Source of the DNA: an uncultured Collinsella sp.
Lineage (GTDB): Bacteria > Actinomycetota > Coriobacteriia > Coriobacteriales > Coriobacteriaceae
Assembly: GCA_958437495.1 (NCBI GenBank)
Contig: CAUBOH010000013.1
Coordinates: forward strand, 5,729-69,728
Length of the DNA: 64,000 bases
Direction: 5' to 3'
The notes under the pieces were generated by a model, which saw nothing but the letters and a program-made list of their open reading frames with translations, did not search any database and was not told where the DNA came from. Each line of letters begins with the position of its first letter. Within the stretch, counting starts at the first letter, position 1. Shown in pieces: positions 29,000 to 38,205 of the stretch. Both the position numbers and the translations under genes were made by a program.

Positions 29000-30457
29000 C
29001 TAACCGATCCAGCTGGCCGAAAGCGGGCCGCTGACGATAACCATGATGATGAGCACGATGAACACAAACGCCATCGCGCGGGGAAGCGGGGCACCCGCAG
29101 CGACCTCTTCGCTCGGCTCGCCGGGCAGGCAATAGCCCATCCACTTGAGGAACCAGGCGAAGGTGGCGACGGTCTCGGCGACCATGATGCACACGAGCAC
29201 CAGGATCGCGACGTTGCCGGCGCCCACAGAGAAGCCGCCGGCGATGATCTGGAACTTCGAGAAGAACGTGTTCATGGGCGGCACGCCGGCAATGGCGAGC
29301 GCGGCGATACCAAAGCCCACGCCCGAGATCGGGTACTTCTTCACGATGCCGCGAAGCTTGGGCAGCATACGCGTGCCGAGCGTAAAGGAGAACGAACCGG
29401 CGATCAGGAAGAACAGGGTCTTGGCGAAGGCGTGGTTAAAGATGTGGCACACGGCACCATCAAAGGCCAGCTGGCTGCCAAAGACCGAAAGGCCCAAACC
29501 AAAGAACACATAGGAGAGCTGGGCGATCGTGGAGAAGGCCAGCAGACGCTTCATGTCCTTTTGCGGCAGGTACATAAGGAAACCAAAGAGCATGGTGACC
29601 ATGGCGTCGATAATGGCGACCCAGCCCACGATCTCGGGAATCTCGCCGGCAGAGACGAGTGCACGCGCGAACACGCACACGCCGACCTTGACCATCGAGG
29701 CGCCATGCAGGTAGGCCGAAACAGGCGTCGGCGCTTCCATGGCCGAAGGCAGCCACATGTACATGGGAACCTGCGCGGACTTGGCCCAGGCCGCAAACAG
29801 TACGAGCAAAAGGACGATAGCCTTGAGCTTGGCGTCGAGGCCGGCAATCGCGGTAATGGCGAAGGTGCCGGTGTGGGCGAACACGATGGCGGCGCCCAGA
29901 TACAGGCCGAGCGCACCGATATGCGTAATGATCAGGGCCTTCATGCCGGCCTTCTTGGCCGTAGGCGTCATGTAGTAGCTAATGAGGCCCCAAGAGCACG
30001 CACCCGTGATCTCAAAGAACACGAGCTGGCCCAAAAGGGTCGAGCTGTACACGAGGCCGGCCATGGCGCCGATGAAGGTAGCGAGGTACGCGTAGAAGCG
30101 ACGACGCGGCGCATCGGGATGCTCACGGTTATTCTCGCTCATATAGGGAATCGAATAGATCACGACAAGCAGGCCGATACCCACAAAGGCGGGCGCGAGC
30201 AGCGTGCTCATGCGATCGAAGGTGAATCCCATGACGAGGGTCTGCCCAAACGAGATCAGGGGGACCTGCGTGTCGGGCATGCCGGCGCCAGCGAAATTCG
30301 CGGCGAGGGCGATGGTGCAGACCGTCGAGACGGCGGCACCCAAAACGCTGAACCACTTGGCGTACGGACGGGGGAACAGGGCGACGAGCACCGAGGCCAC
30401 CATCGGGGCCGCAATAGCGACCAAGCCGAGAAGGGACAGACTGACTGCAAATGACAT
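29000..30457 (-). CDS. hyfD: Membrane subunit HyfD, NuoN/MrpD-like antiporter homologue
   Basis: A 485-residue polytopic protein. The antiporter-like core includes WAKSAQVPMYMWLPSAMEAP near residue 225, with the conserved Lys and the LPSAMEAPTPVSA stretch of the NuoL/M/N family. About 14 membrane segments are predicted by eye. It follows hyfC by 15 bases with a GGAGAAGGGAG ribosome site. In the complex it lies in the membrane arm. Confidence 0.9.
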   Translation of the reverse strand: MSFAVSLSLLGLVAIAAPMVASVLVALFPRPYAKWFSVLGAAVSTVCTIALAANFAGAGMPDTQVPLISFGQTLVMGFTFDRMSTLLAPAFVGIGLLVVIYSIPYMSENNREHPDAPRRRFYAYLATFIGAMAGLVYSSTLLGQLVFFEITGACSWGLISYYMTPTAKKAGMKALIITHIGALGLYLGAAIVFAHTGTFAITAIAGLDAKLKAIVLLLVLFAAWAKSAQVPMYMWLPSAMEAPTPVSAYLHGASMVKVGVCVFARALVSAGEIPEIVGWVAIIDAMVTMLFGFLMYLPQKDMKRLLAFSTIAQLSYVFFGLGLSVFGSQLAFDGAVCHIFNHAFAKTLFFLIAGSFSFTLGTRMLPKLRGIVKKYPISGVGFGIAALAIAGVPPMNTFFSKFQIIAGGFSVGAGNVAILVLVCIMVAETVATFAWFLKWMGYCLPGEPSEEVAAGAPLPRAMAFVFIVLIIMVIVSGPLSASWIG

Positions 30458-30472
30458 TGTTTCTCCCTTCTC

Positions 30473-31399
30473 CTACACGCCGACGACCACGAAGACAAAC
30501 GCCAGAACGGCGATGCCCACGACGGCCCAGGTCTGATTGCCGAGCACCTTAAAACGCGAGCGCGAGCAGGAGTTCTCGATCACGCCGCATACGACAAAGT
30601 CGATCAGGCACTTCACCAGGAAGATAACTGCGCCCAGAACGGCGGCGGCGCCCACGGCCGCGGGTTCGCCCCAGGGGACGAAGATCGCGCAGAACCAAGC
30701 GACGATCAGGACCTGCTTCATGGACATGGCAAGCTTGGCCATTGCAAGCGACGGGCCGGAAAGCTCGGCGAGCGGACCTTCCTGAAGCTCCTGCTCGGCC
30801 TCGGCCTGGTCAAACGGCAGCTTGCCGAGCTCCATGTAGCAGGCAATCGCAAAGGCGATGCCGGCGAGGATCACGGCGACCGGCGCGTCGACGGCACCCG
30901 TCATGATGTGCTGACCCATGGTGGCGATGTCGGTGGAGCCGCACACCAGAGCGGCGGCAAACAGCGCCAGCAGCATGGACGGCTCGATGAGCACGCTCAT
31001 GAGCAGCTCACGAACGCCGCCAATACCGGCGTAGGCGTTGGACGAATCCACACCGCAGAGGGCGAAGAAGAAGCGGGCGAGCGCCAGGCTATACATGATG
31101 GTGATGGCGTCACCAAAGACCGGGATAGGGCTTTGTGCCGTAAAGAGCGGCAGACCCATCGCGAGCATAAAGGCGACGGCGAAGAACAGCGGCGGCATAA
31201 TGCGCAGCGCAAAGCTCGCGTCCTCGCTCTGGGACTCGGGGCGCGCAAAGAGCTTGGCCAGGTCGCGGTAGTCCTGCATGATGCTGGGGCCGCGACGGTT
31301 GTGCATCTTGGCGCGGATCACGCGACCGAGACCGGAGAAGAACGGCGCGACGGCCATGACGACCACGCCCTGCAGAACGGCAAGTACGATGTTGTTCAT
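30473..31399 (-). CDS. hyfC: Membrane subunit HyfC/HycD, NuoH-like
   Basis: A 308-residue membrane protein homologous to NuoH, which anchors the hydrophilic hydrogenase arm to the membrane. The stretch NRRGPSIMQDYRDLAKLF near residue 33 and ELPFD-like AELGKLPFDQAEAEQEL (seen as LGKLPFDQAEAEQEL) with acidic residues are characteristic. GGAGGGGAG lies just upstream, and the gene follows hyfB by 12 bases. Confidence 0.93.
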   Translation of the reverse strand: MNNIVLAVLQGVVVMAVAPFFSGLGRVIRAKMHNRRGPSIMQDYRDLAKLFARPESQSEDASFALRIMPPLFFAVAFMLAMGLPLFTAQSPIPVFGDAITIMYSLALARFFFALCGVDSSNAYAGIGGVRELLMSVLIEPSMLLALFAAALVCGSTDIATMGQHIMTGAVDAPVAVILAGIAFAIACYMELGKLPFDQAEAEQELQEGPLAELSGPSLAMAKLAMSMKQVLIVAWFCAIFVPWGEPAAVGAAAVLGAVIFLVKCLIDFVVCGVIENSCSRSRFKVLGNQTWAVVGIAVLAFVFVVVGV

Positions 31400-31411
31400 G
31401 CTCTCCCCTCC

Positions 31412-33430
31412 TTAACCCATTTGCACGGCGAGCACGAGGAACACCACGAGTGCCGCGACGATGTAGCAGATATAGATGCTGTAGTTGCCGCCCTCGAGCT
31501 TAGTCGCGAGGTCGGCGAGCTTCTCGACACCCTTATGCGGGGCATCGACGAGAACCTTGTCGGGTACGGGCTCCACAGCCTCGGCCACACCGGTGAGCTT
31601 CTGGAAGAAGTGCGCGATGGACCAGCAGACGGCCGTGCAGCGGTCGCGCAGCGTGTAGAGCGGCTGCATAAACCAGGACACCTCGGAGGCAAAGGTCGTG
31701 GCCACGACGGGCATATGTTCGTTGGGAGCATAGCCGCATGCCCACGGCTGGGACTTCTGCACCTTGCCGACGGTCTTGAGTTTGCGATAACCGCAGGCAA
31801 GGCCGACGAGCACCACGAGAGCAATGGCGATTGCGGGCGTGGAGGTGGCAGCGCCGGAGTACTGGTTCATGAGCTCCATGCCCTCGGTGGCAAACACGCC
31901 ACCGTACGGATGCAGCACGGACGCGGCGACATCGACCAGCACGGGCGCGATCACGGGAGCGCCGATGCCCAGCACGACGCAGATGGCCGCGAGCAGCCCC
32001 TGCGCAAACACCATGGGGGCGGGAACCTCCTTGGCATTGGCCGCGGCCTCGGAGCGGGGCGCGGAGGCAAAGGAGACGCCATAGGCCTTGACGAAGCACG
32101 TGACAGCCAGAGCGCCGGTAATGGCAAGCGCGACGGCAGCGAACACGGCCACGATCATGACGGCCTTGTCGCCCTGCATGGCAGCGTTAAACAGCGACTG
32201 GTAGGTAAACCACTCGGACACAAAACCGTTGAAGGGCGGGATGGCCGAGATGGCAAGCGCGCCAACGAGGAAGCAGATGGCCGTTGCCGGCATACGACGG
32301 AACAGACCGCCCATCTTCTCCATATTGCGCGTACCCGTGGAGTACAGCAGCGCACCGGCGCCCAAGAACAGCTCGCCCTTAAACATCGCGTGGTTAAACG
32401 TGTGGTAGAGGGCGGCCATCAGAGCCAGGACGGCGATGCCGACCGAGTTGAGCGCCATGGCAGCCATGGAGGCGCCGACGCCGAGCAGAATGATGCCGAT
32501 GTTCTCGACGGAGTGATAGGCCAGCAGGCGCTTGATGTCATGCTCCTGCAGGGCGAAGGCCACGCCGAGAACCGACGAGATCGCACCGAAGACCATGACC
32601 ATAAGGCCCCACCAGACCTGAACGCCCGAGGCGGAGAGCAGGTCGAGACCCACCTTGAGGATGCCGAAGATACCGATCTTGATCATGCCGCCGGACATGA
32701 GGGCCGACACGTTGGACGGCGCCTCGGGATGTGCCTTGGGCAGCCAGCCGTGCAGCGGGATGATACCGGCCTTGGCACCAAAGCCAAAGAAGGCGAGCAC
32801 AAAGCACACGGATGCGACCGCGGGGCTAAACTGCGTGGCGCGGAAATCCGCAAAAGCAAACGAGCCGCCGGCGAAGTTGGTCATGGTGAGGAAGCTCGCC
32901 ATGATGAGCACAAAGCCCACGTGCGCGATCACAAAGTAGAGCCAACCGCCATGGATGGAGTTCTCGTTCTCCTCGATCACAACCAGGAAGTACGAGGTCA
33001 GCGACATGAGCTCAAAGGCGACCAGGAACCAAAACACGTTGTCGGCGGTGATGACGAGCATCATGGACGCCACGAAGGTGTTAAAGAAGAAGCCGGCGCG
33101 GCCCTTTTTGCCCGGGTACTCATCAAAGTAGTTGAGACCGTAGATCGAACCGGCAAACGCGAGCACCGAGATGAGCGCCACGAACAGGCCGGACAGCTGA
33201 TTGAGCAGCAGCTGGAAATGGGCAAACGGGAAGAACACGATGGTGTCAACCGACGTGACATCGCCCAGCACGGCCTGGATACCGGCCACAAACGAAAGTA
33301 CCGCGGCGACGGCGCCGATGAGGCAGCCGGCGGTCTTGGCGGCGTTATCGGCCTTGATCAGCAGAACCGAGGCGAGCGCACCGATGCACGAGACGGCAAG
33401 CGATGCGATAAACAGCGTCATGCTATCCAT
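31412..33430 (-). CDS. hyfB: Membrane subunit HyfB, NuoL-like
   Basis: A 672-residue NuoL/MrpA-type antiporter subunit, the same length as E. coli HyfB. The core includes GFGAKAGIIPLHGWLPKAHP near residue 220 and the HSVENIG stretch. Sixteen or so hydrophobic segments are apparent, the last at the C-terminus. Its start overlaps the end of hyfA by eight bases. It probably forms the distal membrane arm and may couple formate-dependent hydrogen production to ion transport. Confidence 0.93.
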   Translation of the reverse strand: MDSMTLFIASLAVSCIGALASVLLIKADNAAKTAGCLIGAVAAVLSFVAGIQAVLGDVTSVDTIVFFPFAHFQLLLNQLSGLFVALISVLAFAGSIYGLNYFDEYPGKKGRAGFFFNTFVASMMLVITADNVFWFLVAFELMSLTSYFLVVIEENENSIHGGWLYFVIAHVGFVLIMASFLTMTNFAGGSFAFADFRATQFSPAVASVCFVLAFFGFGAKAGIIPLHGWLPKAHPEAPSNVSALMSGGMIKIGIFGILKVGLDLLSASGVQVWWGLMVMVFGAISSVLGVAFALQEHDIKRLLAYHSVENIGIILLGVGASMAAMALNSVGIAVLALMAALYHTFNHAMFKGELFLGAGALLYSTGTRNMEKMGGLFRRMPATAICFLVGALAISAIPPFNGFVSEWFTYQSLFNAAMQGDKAVMIVAVFAAVALAITGALAVTCFVKAYGVSFASAPRSEAAANAKEVPAPMVFAQGLLAAICVVLGIGAPVIAPVLVDVAASVLHPYGGVFATEGMELMNQYSGAATSTPAIAIALVVLVGLACGYRKLKTVGKVQKSQPWACGYAPNEHMPVVATTFASEVSWFMQPLYTLRDRCTAVCWSIAHFFQKLTGVAEAVEPVPDKVLVDAPHKGVEKLADLATKLEGGNYSIYICYIVAALVVFLVLAVQMG

Positions 33431-34046
33431 TGTTTACGCTCCCTTCTGCTTTCTCGGACAGGCCCTGGGCCACAGCGGTAACGTCGACGACCGGACCGTT
33501 TTCGATCGAGCGCAGGCGCTTGGACTCGTCGAGCTCGCGATCGGCCGCACCGCCCATGACGGTCAGCGCCTTGGTGGGGCACGCCGCCACACAATGAGGG
33601 CCGTCCGGATCGAAGGCGCACAGGTCGCACTTGACAGCGCAGGTGTACTGGCCGGGAGCCCACGTAAGCAAGCTGCTCAGGGACTTAGGATACGAAGGCG
33701 TCGGGTCGCACATGCCTGCGACACCGGCGATAGACGTGCCATCGGGATGGATGGCTCCGAAGGGGCACGCGATGGCGCACAGCCTGCACCCGATGCACTC
33801 CTGCTCCTTGACGTGGATGCGGTCGCCATCGTGCTCGATGGCATTCACCGGGCAAACCTCGGCGCAGGGGGCACCCTCGCAATGGTGGCAGGCAAGGGCG
33901 GCCGAAATACCGCCGGTCTTCACGAGCGCCAGGCGCGGCGTATCCTGAAGACCCTGCATCCGGTGGGCGTCGGCACAGGCGGACTGGCATGTTCCGCAGC
34001 CGATGCACCTCTCCGGGTTGATGTCGATGAAGCGGTTCATCCCCAC
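33423..34046 (-). CDS. hyfA: 4Fe-4S electron-transfer subunit HyfA (HycB-like)
   Basis: A 207-residue ferredoxin-like protein with four 4Fe-4S motifs: CIGCGTCQSAC near residue 15, CHHCEGAPCAEVCP, CIGCRLCAIACP and CDLCxxxxxGPHCVAACP. It links the formate dehydrogenase FdhF to the hydrogenase arm. Its length matches E. coli HyfA (205). A hairpin and a 72-base space separate it from fdhF, so its expression relative to fdhF may be tuned. Confidence 0.9.
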   Translation of the reverse strand: MGMNRFIDINPERCIGCGTCQSACADAHRMQGLQDTPRLALVKTGGISAALACHHCEGAPCAEVCPVNAIEHDGDRIHVKEQECIGCRLCAIACPFGAIHPDGTSIAGVAGMCDPTPSYPKSLSSLLTWAPGQYTCAVKCDLCAFDPDGPHCVAACPTKALTVMGGAADRELDESKRLRSIENGPVVDVTAVAQGLSEKAEGSVNNG

Positions 34047-34054
34047 TTCCTTTC

Positions 34055-34097
34055 AAAATAACGGGCCGGGCTCCCGAACGTACGGGACGCCCGGCCC
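34055..34097 (-). terminator. Hairpin between fdhF and hyfA
   Basis: The GC-rich stem GGGCCGGGC / GCCCGGCCC (17-base loop) is followed by GTTATTTTG on the minus strand. It can work as a partial terminator or as a 3-prime stabiliser, giving different amounts of fdhF and hyf mRNA. Full termination would cut off the hyf genes unless they have their own promoter. Confidence 0.55.
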
Positions 34098-34118
34098 AAA
34101 AAGCCAACGAGAACGGGA

Positions 34119-36341
34119 CTACACGATTTGATTCACGTGCGTCTCGTCGTCGAACTTGGCGGCGCCGGGCTCAACGTCCTGGGGAGCGGCGGCGTCCACC
34201 AGAGCCTGCTTGAGCTCGGTGTACTGGCGCTCGACTTCGCCCTCGGCCCAAACCTGGTCGGCAATGGCGTCGACCTGGCAGGCGGAGAACTTGTCCTCGG
34301 GCGTATGCGAGATCGGGTCGACCTTGTGCATGGTCAGCTCGTTGCACTTGCCGATCCACCACTGGTAGGTCATATAGACCGTGCCCTTGTTGATACGGTC
34401 GCTCACGTCGGCGCGGCTGTATACCTGGCCGCGGCGGCTGTGAATCGAGACGATATCGCCGTTCTTGATGCCGCGCGCCTGGGCGTCCGCGGGATTCATG
34501 CGGACAAAGCCGGGCTCGTCGGCAAGCAGCGCCAGCGTCTTGCAGTTGCCGGTCATCGAGCGGCAGCTGTAGTGGCCGACCTCGCGGACGGTGCACAGGA
34601 TGAGCGGGTACTCATCGTCGGGAAGCTCGGAGGGCGCCTCCCAGTCGTGCGCCATCAGGTTGGCGCGGCCGTCCTTAGTGGTGAACTTGCCACCGGCGAA
34701 CATGTCGGCCGTGCCGTGGTCGTTCACATCGGTGCTCTTGACCGGCCACTGGGCGTAACCGCCCTCGGGAGCCATCTTCTCGTAGGTCGCGCCCACAAAG
34801 TTGGGGCACAGGCTAATGCACTCGTTCCAGATCTGCTCGGTGTTGTCGTAGTGCATGGGATATCCCATACGCGTGGACAGGTCCGCGAAGATCTCCCAGT
34901 CGTGACGGCACTCGCCCTTGGGCGGAACGGCCGCGTCAAAGTGCTGGAAGCTACGGTCGGATGCGGTAAAGACACCCTCGTGCTCGCCCCAAGAGGTGGC
35001 AGGCAGGATGACGTCGGCGAGCATGGTCGTCTGCGTCATAAAGATGTCCTGGCAAATGAACAGATCCAGCTCGGAGAGCGTCTTGCGCATACCGGCTGAA
35101 TCGGGCTCGGTCTGCACCGGGTCCTCGCCGTAGTTGTAGAAGCAGTGCACCTTGCCCTCGTCGACCAGGTGGCCCAGGTCGGTGAGCTTGTAGCCCTCCT
35201 CGAGCGGGAGCTTTTCCTCGGGCACGCCCCAAGCCTTGGCAAACTTGGCACGCACTGCCGGGTCGGTGACCTTCTGGTAGCCAGGGTACAGGTTGGGCAG
35301 CATGCCCATATCGCAGGAACCCTGGACGTTATTCTGACCGCGCACGGGCGCGAGGCCGGAGTTGGGTTTGCCGATCTGGCCGGCAACGCAGGCGATGGAG
35401 GCGATGGTGTGCACCGTCTTCAGGTTCTGCTTCTGCTGGCATACGCCCATGCCCCAGCCAATGATGGCAGAGGGCTTCGCCGTGGCGTACATCTCGGCAG
35501 CTTGGTGGATCAGTGCGGGCTCGACACCCGTGATGTCCTGTACGGATTCGGGAGTGTAGTTCTTGATGGTCTCCCACCACTCGTCAAAGCCGTTCGTGTG
35601 CTCGGCGACGAATTCCTTGTCGTAGAGGCCATCGTTGACCAAACAGTTGGCAAAGGCGTTGAGGAACGCAACGTTGCAACCGTTCTTGATCGGAAGGTAG
35701 AGATCGGCGATACGCGCGGTTTCGATATGGCGCGGGTCGGCGACGATGATCTTGCAACCCTTTTCTTTGGCTCGCACGATACGCCTTGCGACGATGGGGT
35801 GCGAATCGGCAGGGTTATAGCCGAAGAGGAAAATGCAGCCCGCATCCTCCATACCGGGGATGGAGCATGACATGCAACCTGAACCAACCGTGTCCATCAG
35901 ACCGAGGACAGTAGGGCCGTGTCAAGTACGGGCGCAGTTGTCCACGCTGTGAGTGCCGATGCACGCACGCGTAAACTTCTGCATGACGTAGTTCGCCTCA
36001 TTGCCGCCGCCTCGCGAAGAGCCGGTGGTCATGACAGCGTTAGGACCATATTCGTCAATTATGGCCTGCATCTTAGATGCGGTGAAATCCAGTGCCTCGT
36101 CCCAGCTTACGCGCTCAAGATCCGCGCCCTTGGTGCGGCGGATCATCGGGTGCAGTACGCGAGGAGTCAAGATCTTGGTGTCGTTGATGAAGTCGTAGCC
36201 GCTCATGCCCTTAAGGCACAGCTCGCCCTGATTGGTGATGCCGTTGAGCGGTTCGGTACCCACGACCTGGCCGTTTTGGACCAGGAGGTTAAACTGGCAA
36301 CCGGCGCCGCAGTACGGGCAGATCACTTTATGCTTCTCCAT
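34119..36341 (-). CDS. fdhF: Formate dehydrogenase H, selenocysteine-containing
   Basis: A 740-residue molybdenum enzyme that oxidises formate to CO2. The frame is interrupted by TGA at 35922-35924, codon 140, which is exactly the selenocysteine position of E. coli FdhF; DNCART-Sec-HGP matches DCCARV-Sec-HGP there. C8, C11, C15 and C42 bind the 4Fe-4S cluster, with K44 behind. The stretch after the TGA continues in the same frame and is highly similar to FdhF to the end, so this is one gene, not two. The start at 36341 has AAGGAGGG ahead. Downstream hyf genes make it a formate hydrogenlyase. Confidence 0.95.
35891..35910 (-). promoter_or_regulatory. SECIS hairpin of fdhF
   Basis: In the mRNA, 11 bases after the UGA, UGUCC pairs with GGACA around the loop UCGGUCUGAU. 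The GGUCU in the loop is the element bound by SelB in E. coli fdhF and starts at the same distance (18 bases) from the UGA. Confidence 0.85.
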
Positions 36342-36364
36342 GACACCCTCCTTCCTTTCTCTGC

Positions 36365-36380
36365 TACCGATTAATCGGTA
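36365..36380. promoter_or_regulatory. Perfect 16-bp palindrome between hydN-like gene and fdhF
   Basis: TACCGATTAATCGGTA lies 24 bases upstream of the fdhF start. It is AT-centred and symmetrical like a dimeric regulator site. Whether it is an operator, or a small RNA hairpin ahead of the ribosome site, cannot be told from sequence. Confidence 0.4.
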
Positions 36381-36417
36381 CGTATTTGACAATCGTTGGG
36401 CCTGTATGGCCGCCCGC

Positions 36418-36936
36418 CTACGCCTCGTTTTCGATGGTGGCGCGGGCACGCTCGGCGGTCAGCTCCGCCAGGCGCTCCTCGTCTACCAGGGTGAGGCCCT
36501 TGGTCGGGCACGCCTCGGCACACGCCGGACCGCCGGGACGGTCCACGCACAGGTCGCACTTGAGCACGAAGCTCTTAGTCTGCGAACCCACGCGCACGTC
36601 GCCCATCAAGACGGGGACCTGCGTGGTCGCCACGCTCACGGCGCCAAAGGGGCAGGCCATGACGCAGCTCTTGCAGCCGATGCAGTTGTCCTCGTTGACG
36701 CCGATGCGATGGTTCTTTGGATCAAAGAACAAGGCACCCGTGGGGCAGGCCTTGGCGCACGGGGCATCCTCGCAGTGATGGCAAGCCACCGGTGCGGAGA
36801 TCTCGTACGTACGCGTCACGCGCAGGCGCGGCGCGGCGATGTTGCCGGGGATGTCGTGTGCCTCGATACACGCCGCCATGCAGGTTTGGCACCCAATGCA
36901 GCGCGAGGAATCGGCTACGACTCGTTTATTGCCCAT
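36418..36936 (-). CDS. hydN: 4Fe-4S ferredoxin-like protein, HydN type
   Basis: A 172-residue protein with four 4Fe-4S motifs: CIGCQTCMAACIEAH, CHHCEDAPCAKACP, CIGCKSCVMACP and CDLCVDRPGGPACAEACP. It is close to HyfA in layout and to E. coli HydN, which is encoded near formate dehydrogenase H and helps its activity. It is the first gene of the operon leading into fdhF. The ATG at 36936 is preferred to 37110 because AGGAGGGAG lies eight bases upstream. Confidence 0.85.
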   Translation of the reverse strand: MGNKRVVADSSRCIGCQTCMAACIEAHDIPGNIAAPRLRVTRTYEISAPVACHHCEDAPCAKACPTGALFFDPKNHRIGVNEDNCIGCKSCVMACPFGAVSVATTQVPVLMGDVRVGSQTKSFVLKCDLCVDRPGGPACAEACPTKGLTLVDEERLAELTAERARATIENEA

Positions 36937-37367
36937 GTTGTTCACTCCCTCCTGAATCCCTTGCCGGAGAGATCCTGTCGACGTTGCCTCAAGCCGCCCG
37001 TGGCCTGGCATCGGCGTATCGAATGCATGCGGCGAAACAGGCACTCGGTAGAATTTCTCCAACGGTATACAAGTTGAATATACGCAGTTGCGGGGGGTAA
37101 ACTTGAGCATAGGCCCTGCAATACGGGTGTATTGCAGGGGTTTTAGCAGGTTGGAATTATTCTCTAGAAGCTATAAAGGTGAGTGTATTACACGCGTACG
37201 CCCAAGAAAAATTTCACGCTCGCTTCTGAAGGATGTAGTACGTTTGTAATATTGATCGCACTCAATTACTCTAGTGCAATAAAGTAGTAGTAGTAATAAG
37301 ATTGGCTATTACTAGCCGAAGCTGTATTTGACTATTCATATTGCACGCTCATTAAGGGAGGCCAGTG
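36937..37367. other. Intergenic region between the formate hydrogenlyase operon and the toxin-antitoxin pair
   Basis: 431 bases without a gene, AT-rich compared with the surroundings from about 37140 on. It must hold the divergent promoters of hydN-fdhF-hyf (minus) and the antitoxin (plus). Visible are a perfect palindrome at 37114-37139, and the inverted octamers GTGCAATA (37273-37281 region) and TATTGCAC (37339-37346). No sigma-54 promoter (GG-N10-GC type) was recognised. A TATATT on the minus strand near 37080 is a possible -10 for hydN, with no clear -35. Confidence 0.5.
37114..37139. promoter_or_regulatory. Perfect inverted repeat upstream of hydN
   Basis: CCCTGCAATAC and GTATTGCAGGG are separated by four bases, 180 bases before the hydN start. 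On the plus strand GTTTT-like TTTT follows, so it could end a plus transcript, but no plus gene precedes it. It may instead be an operator or a leader hairpin for the formate hydrogenlyase operon. The core TGCAATA recurs twice in the same gap. Confidence 0.45.
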
Positions 37368-37691
37368 ATGTCATCGACTCAAAAAAGAGCCATCCTGCAG
37401 GTGCGCATTCGCGAGGAAGACAAGCAGCATGCCGAACGTCTCTACGACGCCATGGGCACATCGCTCGCCGAGGCCGTCCGTCTTTTTGTCGCGCAGAGCA
37501 TTTTGATGCGCAAGCTCCCCTTTCAGCCGGTCGCCGTGCGCTCAAAGGACGGCACCGCCGCCTATGGATCGCTCAAAGCGTATGGGGACCCCAATCGCCG
37601 CTCCGAGGAGCGCAATGCCTGGATTGAATACCTTGCTACAGAAACCGACGATTCGATTTTGGGTCCCGAGGAAGTAGATATCCATGAGTAG
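37368..37691 (+). CDS. RelB/DinJ-like antitoxin
   Basis: A 107-residue protein. The first 50 residues (QKRAILQVRIREEDKQHAERLYDAMGTSLAEAVRLFV) have the ribbon-helix-helix pattern of the RelB/DinJ antitoxins, which bind DNA as dimers; the C-terminal half is acidic and would wrap the toxin. GGGAGG lies six bases before the ATG. It overlaps the following PIN-domain gene by eight bases. Such pairs usually repress their own promoter. Confidence 0.75.
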   Translation: MSSTQKRAILQVRIREEDKQHAERLYDAMGTSLAEAVRLFVAQSILMRKLPFQPVAVRSKDGTAAYGSLKAYGDPNRRSEERNAWIEYLATETDDSILGPEEVDIHE

Positions 37692-38160
37692 CACCATCAT
37701 CGACGAGACCGTCATCCTACGCTACCTGCTTGACGACGACGAGGTTCTGTCGCCGCGCGCCGCCAAGGTCATCGCCACGCGCACCGCTCGTGTCTACCCC
37801 GAGATCATCACGCGCGTCGTGGTCACGCTGCGCGACGTCTATAAGGTCCCCCGCGTTGAGATTGCTGCGGCCATGAAAAGGCTGCTCGATGATGTCATGG
37901 TCGACGAGCCCACCGTTATCGCCCTTGCCATCAAACTCTTTGGCAAGACCCATATGGACTTTTCCGACTGTCTGCTTGCCGCCCGTACCGCCATCTATAA
38001 CGACGACGTCGTGAGCTTTGGCAAGCCCATCATCCAAGGCATGATCGATTACCGCCGCAAGCGCCAAAGTTCAGCCGAAGCCCGCAACCGCGCCGCCGAC
38101 GTCCGCGGCCACGGCACCGACGCCACCATCGACAAGCTCCGCCACCACGGTCGCCACTAA
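37684..38160 (+). CDS. PIN-domain protein, VapC-like toxin candidate
   Basis: A 158-residue protein. Acidic residues at the expected PIN positions are seen in IIDETVILRYLL (Asp7), the central DEPTV stretch and HMDFSDCLLAA (two Asp) towards the end. PIN proteins cut RNA with Mg ions. The last 35 residues are rich in Arg, His and Lys and look like an added tail. It overlaps the RelB-like antitoxin by eight bases, an arrangement typical of type II pairs. Toxicity is inferred. Confidence 0.7.
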   Translation: MSSTIIDETVILRYLLDDDEVLSPRAAKVIATRTARVYPEIITRVVVTLRDVYKVPRVEIAAAMKRLLDDVMVDEPTVIALAIKLFGKTHMDFSDCLLAARTAIYNDDVVSFGKPIIQGMIDYRRKRQSSAEARNRAADVRGHGTDATIDKLRHHGRH

Positions 38161-38205
38161 CCGGCAGGCAACGGCATTGCCCGCCCCTCAGCCCCATCCC
38201 CTCCT

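Noticed and set aside
30908..33481. 857-codon plus-strand open frame
   Set aside because: It is antisense to hyfB and hyfC; histidine/glycine-rich translation without motifs.
34119..36449. fdhF as a pseudogene split in two
   Set aside because: The break is a single in-frame TGA at the known selenocysteine position with a SECIS hairpin, and the full Sec machinery is present.
36937..37140. Sigma-54 promoter for the formate hydrogenlyase operon
   Set aside because: No TGGCAC-N5-TTGC-like sequence is visible on the minus strand.
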